Positions 13,391-17,869 of a DNA stretch of 17,869 bases are shown here, one piece after another. Location: contig JALWNJ010000179.1 of assembly GCA_026995955.1 (NCBI GenBank), forward strand, positions 1-17,869, read 5' to 3'. This DNA comes from Gammaproteobacteria bacterium (lineage in GTDB: Bacteria; Pseudomonadota; Gammaproteobacteria; J044). Both the position numbers and the translations under genes were made by a program. The notes under the pieces are model-generated. The model made no database searches, was not told the DNA's origin, and was given only the letters and a program-made list of their open reading frames with translations. Position 1 is the first letter of the stretch. Every line of letters starts with the position of its first letter.

Positions 13391-14258
13391 CGATCTCGAT
13401 CTCCTCAAGCGCCTGTTTCGGATCCGGTCGGTCCTCCTCGCTGGCCGCGGCTGGCGTGACATAGATGGGGGCAAAGGGGCCTGACTGGGCGATGTCGATG
13501 AGGTGGGCCTTGAGCAGCTCGAGCAGGGCGATGAAGGTCACCACCACCCCCTGCCGGCCCTCCTCCGGGGTGAACAGGGCGCTGAACTCCACCATGTCGC
13601 TGTGCTGCAGGCGCTCCAGCACCTGGCTCATGCGCTCGCGCATCGACAGCGGCTCGCGCTGGATGGCATGGCTGCTGAACATGTCGGCGCGTCGCATCAC
13701 CTCGGCAAAGGCCAGCAGCAGATCCTTGAGCGCCACCTCGGGCTCGGGCCGCTTGCGCTTCACCGGCGGCGGTTCCACGCGCACCGGGAACAGGTCGCGC
13801 TCCATGCGCGGCAGGGCGTCCAGATCCTCGGCCGCCTGCTTGAACCGCTCGTACTCCTGCAGGCGCCGCACCAGCTCGGCGCGCGGGTCCTCCTCGTCGC
13901 CCTCCTCCACCGGGCGCGGCAGCAGCATGCGCGACTTGATCTCGGCCAGCATGGCGGCCATCACCAGGTACTCCGCGGCCAGCTCCAGCCTCAGCTCGCG
14001 CATCAGCTCGATGTACTGCATGTACTGGTGGGTGATCTCGGCCACCGGGATGTCGAGGATGTCGAGATTCTGCCGCTTGATGAGGTACAGCAGCAGGTCC
14101 AGCGGGCCCTCGAAGGCCTCGAGGATGACTTCCAGCGCGTCGGGCGGGATGTACAGATCCTCGGGCGGGGTGGTCAGCGGCTCGCCGCCCACCAGGGCAA
14201 AGGGCATCTCTTCCTGCTGCGGACCGATGGGGGGTGGCTGACCGTTGCCCTCGGCCAT
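13380..14258 (-). CDS. scpA: Segregation and condensation protein A
   Basis: A 292-residue ScpA kleisin, which bridges SMC heads and binds ScpB. The N-terminal kleisin motif is clear: [17 protein letters not shown] (48-63), followed by [14 protein letters not shown] and [21 protein letters not shown]. The C-terminal winged-helix segment (about 230-275) includes [14 protein letters not shown] 40-residue proline/glutamate-rich N-terminal extension precedes the kleisin motif. The open frame reaches upstream to 14543, but that part lies inside trpS; the ATG at 14258, 2 bases after the trpS stop, is the sensible start. Confidence 0.92.
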   Translation of the reverse strand: MAEGNGQPPPIGPQQEEMPFALVGGEPLTTPPEDLYIPPDALEVILEAFEGPLDLLLYLIKRQNLDILDIPVAEITHQYMQYIELMRELRLELAAEYLVMAAMLAEIKSRMLLPRPVEEGDEEDPRAELVRRLQEYERFKQAAEDLDALPRMERDLFPVRVEPPPVKRKRPEPEVALKDLLLAFAEVMRRADMFSSHAIQREPLSMRERMSQVLERLQHSDMVEFSALFTPEEGRQGVVVTFIALLELLKAHLIDIAQSGPFAPIYVTPAAASEEDRPDPKQALEEIEIDGD

Positions 14259-14260
14259 GG

Positions 14261-15478
14261 CTACTGGTACTCCAGCCCCATGGCCTCGCGTACCTCCTCC
14301 ATGGTCTCGCGGGCCACCTCGCGGGCCCGCTCGCAGCCCTCGTTGATGATGCTGCGCACGGCGGCCGGGTCTTCCTCGTATTCGCGCGCGCGCTCGCGGA
14401 TCTGGCGCAACTCGGCCTGCACCGCCTCGATCACCGGCTGCTTGCACTCGAGGCAGCCGATGCCGGCGCTGCGGCACCCTTCCTGCACCCACTCGCGGGT
14501 CTTGTCGTCGGAATAGACCAGGTGGAACTGCCACACCGGGCACTTCTCCGGGTCGCCCGGATCAGTGCGCCGTACCCGAGCCGGATCGGTCGGCATGGTG
14601 CGCAGCTTCTTCTCCACCACCTCGGGCTCCTCGCGCAGCGCAATGGTGTTGCCGTAGGACTTGGACATCTTCTGGCCGTCCAGCCCCGGCATTTTGGCGG
14701 CCTCAGTGAGCAGCGCCTGCGGTTCGGGCAGGATGATCTTGCCGGAACCCTCCAGGTAGCCGAACAGGCGCTCGCGATCCCCCAGCGAGATGTTCTGCTG
14801 CGACTCCAGCAGCGCGCGCGCCACTTCCAGCGCCTGCGCGTCGCCCTGCTCCTGGTAGCGGCGGCGCAGGTCACGGTAGAGCTTGGCGTTCTTCTTGCCC
14901 ATCTTGGTGATGGCGGCCTCGGCCTTTTCCTCGAAGCCGGGCTCGCGGCCATAGAGATGATTGAAGCGGCGCGCCACCTCCCGGGTCAGCTCCACATGGG
15001 CCACCTGGTCCTCCCCCACCGGCACCAGGCCGGCACGGTAGATGAGGATGTCGGCGCTCTGCAGCAGCGGATAGCCGAGGAAGCCGTAGGTGGCCAGGTC
15101 GCGCTCGCGCAGCTTTTCCTGCTGGTCCTTGTAGGTAGGTACCCGCTCCAGCCAGCCCAACGGCGTGATCATGCCCAGCAGGGTGAACAGTTCGGCGTGC
15201 TCCGGCACCCGCGACTGGATGAACAGCCGCGCCGCGCCCGGGCTGACGCCCGCCGCCAGCCAGTCGATCACCATGTCCCACACATTGCGGCCCATGACCT
15301 CGGGCTCTTCGTAGTGGGTGGTAAGCGCATGCCAGTCGGCAACGAAGAAGAAGCACTCGTAGCTCTCCTGCAGCTTGACCCAGTTCTTCAGCACCCCGTG
15401 GTAGTGACCGAGGTGCAGGCGGCCGGTGGGCCGCATGCCGGAAACGACGCGGTTGTTGGCGGTGGCAGCAGTCGTCAA
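14261..15478 (-). CDS. trpS: Tryptophan--tRNA ligase, long form with cysteine cluster
   Basis: A 405-residue class I aminoacyl-tRNA synthetase that charges tRNA-Trp. The HIGH motif is H22-L-G-H25 and the KMSKS motif is at 270-274. GEDQVAHVELTR (155-166) is the tryptophan-site segment of the family. E. coli TrpS has about 334 residues; this one has an insertion of roughly 60-70 residues between the GEDQ segment and KMSKS (about 178-250). Four cysteines, C313, C335, C342 and C345 (C-x21-C-x6-C-x2-C), nearly match the [4Fe-4S] pattern known from Thermotoga maritima TrpRS. The start is a TTG with GGAGAG 6 bases upstream; the first in-frame ATG (M15) would cut away the first strand, so TTG is preferred. 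It follows the site-2 protease gene by 16 bases. Confidence 0.92.
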   Translation of the reverse strand: MTTAATANNRVVSGMRPTGRLHLGHYHGVLKNWVKLQESYECFFFVADWHALTTHYEEPEVMGRNVWDMVIDWLAAGVSPGAARLFIQSRVPEHAELFTLLGMITPLGWLERVPTYKDQQEKLRERDLATYGFLGYPLLQSADILIYRAGLVPVGEDQVAHVELTREVARRFNHLYGREPGFEEKAEAAITKMGKKNAKLYRDLRRRYQEQGDAQALEVARALLESQQNISLGDRERLFGYLEGSGKIILPEPQALLTEAAKMPGLDGQKMSKSYGNTIALREEPEVVEKKLRTMPTDPARVRRTDPGDPEKCPVWQFHLVYSDDKTREWVQEGCRSAGIGCLECKQPVIEAVQAELRQIRERAREYEEDPAAVRSIINEGCERAREVARETMEEVREAMGLEYQ

Positions 15479-15494
15479 GTCAGCTCTCCATGGT

Positions 15495-16154
15495 TCAGAT
15501 CGGCAGCCCGAACAGCCGGTGGATCAGCTCCATCACCAGGCGGTAGGGCGGACCGAGCATCATGCCCAAAATCCCGGTGGCCAACAAGGCCACCAGCACC
15601 AGCAAGCCCCAGGGCTCGACCCGGTCCAGCGCCTCGGCGAGGCGCGGCGGCAGCAGGCCGGCCAGCACCCGGCCACCGTCCAGCGGCGGCACCGGCAGCA
15701 GGTTGAGCACCATGAGGACGACATTGATGGCGATGCCGGCCTGGCCCATGTACACCAGCGGCAGGCCGACCCAATTGCTGTGCGGGGCGATGAGGATGCC
15801 GAGCTTCATGATCAGCGCCCAGCCCAGGGCCATGACCAGGTTGGCCGCGGGCCCGGCCACCGCCACCAGCGCCATGTCGCGCCGCGGATCGTTCAGATTG
15901 CGGTAGTTGACCGGTACCGGCCTGGCCCAGCCGAACACGAATCCACCGAGCAGCAGCAGGACCAGGGGCACCAGGATGGTGCCCACCGGATCGATGTGCT
16001 TGACCGGATTCAGCGTCAGTCGACCCATCATCCACGCCGTAGGGTCGCCGAGCCGACGCGCCACCCAGCCATGCGCGACCTCGTGCACGGTAATGGCGAA
16101 CAGCACGGGGATCGTCCAGATGGCGATCTGCTGCAGGATGCCGTTGATGTCCAT
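15495..16154 (-). CDS. Site-2 protease family (M50) membrane metalloprotease
   Basis: A 219-residue polytopic membrane protein of peptidase family M50. The zinc motif is H24-E25-V-A-H28 in the first membrane segment, and the third ligand is D159 in NLLPVPPLDGG. Five to six hydrophobic segments are visible. No PDZ domain is present, so it belongs to the compact group of site-2-protease-like proteins rather than RseP. The substrate is unknown. It commonly lies between yciO and trpS in gammaproteobacteria, as here. Two adjacent ATGs are possible (16157 and 16154); GGGAGGA is 1 or 4 bases away, so I chose the second. The first would overlap the yciO stop as ATGA. Confidence 0.88.
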   Translation of the reverse strand: MDINGILQQIAIWTIPVLFAITVHEVAHGWVARRLGDPTAWMMGRLTLNPVKHIDPVGTILVPLVLLLLGGFVFGWARPVPVNYRNLNDPRRDMALVAVAGPAANLVMALGWALIMKLGILIAPHSNWVGLPLVYMGQAGIAINVVLMVLNLLPVPPLDGGRVLAGLLPPRLAEALDRVEPWGLLVLVALLATGILGMMLGPPYRLVMELIHRLFGLPI

Positions 16155-16774
16155 CATTCCTCCCAGTCCACCGGGCCGGCACCCGCGCGGATCACCTGCG
16201 GCACCTCACCGGTCAAATCCACTACCGTGGTCGGCTCCAGCCCGCCGTAGCCGCCATCGATCACCAGATCGAGCTGCGCGCCCACCTGGGCCTCGATCTC
16301 CCAGGGATCGGTCATGGGCAGCGATTCGCCGGGCAGGATCAGGGTGGTGCTGATCAGGGGCTCGCCCAGCGCCTCCAGCAGGGCCTGGGCAATGCGGTTG
16401 TCGGGCACGCGCAGGCCAATGGTCTTGCGCTTCGGATGCCACAGCCGACGCGGCACCTCGTGCGTGGCCGGCAGGATGAAGGTATAGGGCCCGGGCGTAA
16501 GCCGCTTCATCAGACGGTAGGCGGTATTGTCCACCTTGGCATAGCGCGACAGCTCGGAAAGGTCGCGGCACACCAGCGTCAGGTGGTGCCGGTCGTCCAG
16601 CCTCCGCACACGGCGCAGCCGTTCCACCGCCCGCTTGTCGTCCAGATGACAGCCCAGAGCATAGCCCGAATCGGTGGGATAGGCGATCACACCGCCGTCG
16701 CGCACCACCTCCGCCGCCCGCGACACCAGTCGCGGCTGGGGGTCGTCGGGATGAATGGTGAGCACCTGGGCCAT
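16154..16774 (-). CDS. yciO: YciO, Sua5/YrdC-family protein
   Basis: A 206-residue protein of the Sua5/YrdC/YciO family. It matches E. coli YciO almost motif for motif: IHPD at 7-10, GGVIAYPTDSGYALGC (27-42), LTLVCRDLSELS, VDNTAYRLMKRLTPGPYTFILPAT, VPRRLWHPKRKTIGLRVPDN, and EPTTVVDLT. The related TsaC/YrdC enzymes make threonylcarbamoyl-AMP for the t6A tRNA modification; YciO's own role is less certain. It is the first gene of the minus-strand operon with the M50 protease, trpS, scpA and scpB. The ribosome site is weak. Confidence 0.9.
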   Translation of the reverse strand: MAQVLTIHPDDPQPRLVSRAAEVVRDGGVIAYPTDSGYALGCHLDDKRAVERLRRVRRLDDRHHLTLVCRDLSELSRYAKVDNTAYRLMKRLTPGPYTFILPATHEVPRRLWHPKRKTIGLRVPDNRIAQALLEALGEPLISTTLILPGESLPMTDPWEIEAQVGAQLDLVIDGGYGGLEPTTVVDLTGEVPQVIRAGAGPVDWEE

Positions 16775-16801
16775 GCGCGTTACCGTGTCGGAAAAAGGAA
16801 C

Positions 16802-16807
16802 ATTCTA
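16802..16807 (-). promoter_or_regulatory. Possible -10 element for the yciO operon
   Basis: TAGAAT on the minus strand (5 of 6 to consensus), 27 bases before the yciO ATG. No good -35 is visible at 16-18 bp. The rest of the 203-bp yciO-yciI divergent spacer holds nothing I can name. Confidence 0.35.
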
Positions 16808-16977
16808 CACCGTTCGTGGTCCCTGAATGGGGCCGGGCGTACCCAAGTGCAAGCATCCTGGCGTGACGCAGTCCACAGCCGAGCACCCACCCGGCTTTCG
16901 GGACGCGCAAGCGGCTACCCCACCCCCCCGGCTTTGCGCTAACATGGCGGGGTTTCGCAGGTTCCGAGGAAGTACAG

Positions 16978-17277
16978 ATGCTCTATGCCATCATCGCCGA
17001 AGACGCCCCCGGCACGCTCGACGCCCGTCTGGCGGCGCGCCCGGCGCACCTGGCACGGCTGGAGCAACTGCGCGACGAGGGCAGGCTGATCCTGGCCGGT
17101 CCGCATCCGGCGATCGACGCCGAAGACCCCGGCCCGAACGGTTTTACCGGCAGCCTGGTGGTGGCCGAGTTTCCTTCTCTCGAGGAGGCCACCGCCTGGG
17201 CCGAGGCAGACCCGTACCGCGAGGCAGGCGTTTACACCCGGGTGACGGTCAAGCCGTTCCGCAAGGTCCTGCCCTGA
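16978..17277 (+). CDS. yciI: YciI family protein
   Basis: A 99-residue protein almost colinear with E. coli Yci[10 protein letters not shown] start, [22 protein letters not shown] (21-42), conserved D in the AIDAEDPG segment, [11 protein letters not shown], and [11 protein letters not shown]. The family has a ferredoxin-like fold with a conserved histidine-aspartate pair (here H24 and D47 or D50) suggesting enzymatic activity, but the reaction is not established. GAGGA lies 7 bases before the ATG. It is followed 46 bases later by the parvulin lipoprotein, a frequent neighbour in this group. Confidence 0.92.
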   Translation: MLYAIIAEDAPGTLDARLAARPAHLARLEQLRDEGRLILAGPHPAIDAEDPGPNGFTGSLVVAEFPSLEEATAWAEADPYREAGVYTRVTVKPFRKVLP

Positions 17278-17323
17278 ACACGCCACAAGGCATTTTGGCA
17301 AGCAACCATAAGGAAGCAATCGA

Positions 17324-17869
17324 ATGAAACGATCCCAGGCACTGATCCTCGGCGGGCTGGCAAGCCTCGCCCTGCTGAGCGGATGCAACCAGAAAGGCGC
17401 CACGGAAAGCGCACGGACCGACACCGCCCCCCAGGAGAAGCAGGTGGCCGAATCCTCCTCCGGCCCTGCCCTGGCAGTGGTCAACGGCGAGCCCATCACG
17501 CGCGAGGACGTGATGGCCTTCGTGCAGTACAAGCAGCAGATCCAGCCCAATGCCCAGATCAACCCGGCGCTGCTGGTCAACGAGATGATCAACACCAAGC
17601 TGCTGGTGCAGGAGGCCGAGCGGAAGGGCCTCGACAAGCGCGAGGAGGTGCAGCGTCAGCTCCAGGTGCATCGCGCCGCCGTGCTCGTCAACGCCCTGGT
17701 GGGAGACTTCCTCAAGGGGCTGGACCTGTCCGACGAGGAGCTGCGCAAGGAATACGACGCGCAGATCGCCGGCATCGAGAAGCACGAGTACAAGGCGCGC
17801 CACATCCTGGTCAAGGACAAGGAGAAGGCCGAAAAGGTGCTCAGGGAACTCAAGCCCGACGGCAGCAAC
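17324..17869 (+). CDS. PpiC-type peptidyl-prolyl isomerase lipoprotein, C-terminus beyond the window
   Basis: The first 182 codons are present; the gene runs off the right edge. The start is a lipoprotein signal peptide with lipobox L-S-G-C21, so the protein is lipid-anchored, probably facing the periplasm. A linker rich in T, E and S (22-45) is followed by a SurA/PrsA-like helical chaperone region (about 48-155, starting ALAVVNGEPITREDV). The parvulin domain begins at about 158 with the typical Y-K-A-R-H-I-L-V-K. It is likely to assist folding of exported or outer-membrane proteins. AGGA lies 9 bases before the ATG. It shares the strand with yciI and is probably co-transcribed. Confidence 0.88.
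   Translation, partial: MKRSQALILGGLASLALLSGCNQKGATESARTDTAPQEKQVAESSSGPALAVVNGEPITREDVMAFVQYKQQIQPNAQINPALLVNEMINTKLLVQEAERKGLDKREEVQRQLQVHRAAVLVNALVGDFLKGLDLSDEELRKEYDAQIAGIEKHEYKARHILVKDKEKAEKVLRELKPDGSN

Noticed and set aside
14234..15706. Plus-strand open frame of 490 codons opposite trpS
   Set aside because: It is antisense to a synthetase with intact HIGH and KMSKS motifs. The translation is rich in H, L, Q and A with no domain; an artefact of GC-rich codon bias.
1..17869. CRISPR arrays, tRNA or rRNA genes, insertion sequences and phage genes
   Set aside because: No spaced direct repeats, cloverleaf-like segments, transposase motifs or phage proteins were seen on reading both strands. 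A tRNAscan or ISfinder search would be needed to exclude short or degenerate cases.

Overview
The window is dense, high-GC bacterial chromosome with 21 protein genes, very short or overlapping junctions, and no RNA genes, insertion sequences or CRISPR arrays that I can see. The gene content (Skp/OmpH, YciK, YciO, YciI, RluB, ScpAB, and a PpiC-type lipoprotein next to YciI) points to a gammaproteobacterium. A purple-sulfur or sulfur-oxidising relative (Chromatiales-like) is my best guess, but that is inference from GC content and gene families, not from a marker gene. No stretch longer than about 232 bp lacks a gene.

Left part (1-5711). A minus-strand pair encodes a beta-rich protein built from two tandem copies of one module (1114-1596) and a HEAT-repeat protein that runs off the left edge (1-1111). 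Divergent from them, on the plus strand, are a HAD phosphatase (gph/mupP-like), a periplasmic Skp/OmpH-type chaperone coupled to a guanine-deaminase-like enzyme, a squalene/phytoene-synthase-fold protein that has lost most of its metal-binding motifs, and a YciK-type short-chain dehydrogenase. A small membrane protein (3692-3916) is encoded on the opposite strand between them.

Middle part (5718-8915). On the minus strand are rluB, a MagIII-like member of the endonuclease III family that overlaps rluB by ATGA, and a periplasmic protein with two thioredoxin domains. moaB lies divergent from rluB on the plus strand.

Signalling module (8928-12118, minus strand). Four tightly packed genes encode a diguanylate cyclase, an RsbT-like kinase fused to an RsbX-like PP2C phosphatase, an RsbR-like scaffold with a C-terminal STAS domain, and an RsbS-like STAS protein. 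This is a compact stressosome whose most likely output is c-di-GMP rather than a sigma factor. The RsbR homologue keeps serines at both phosphorylation positions, whereas the RsbS homologue has arginine where the phosphorylated serine should be. The cyclase lacks a correctly spaced RxxD inhibitory site. This module plus gtrA and moaB separates scpB from rluB, which are commonly neighbours in gammaproteobacteria.

Right part (12234-17869). A minus-strand operon yciO - site-2 protease - trpS - scpA - scpB - gtrA has overlapping or nearly touching genes. TrpS is a long form with four cysteines spaced for an iron-sulfur cluster. Divergent from yciO, on the plus strand, are yciI and a parvulin-type lipoprotein chaperone cut by the right edge.
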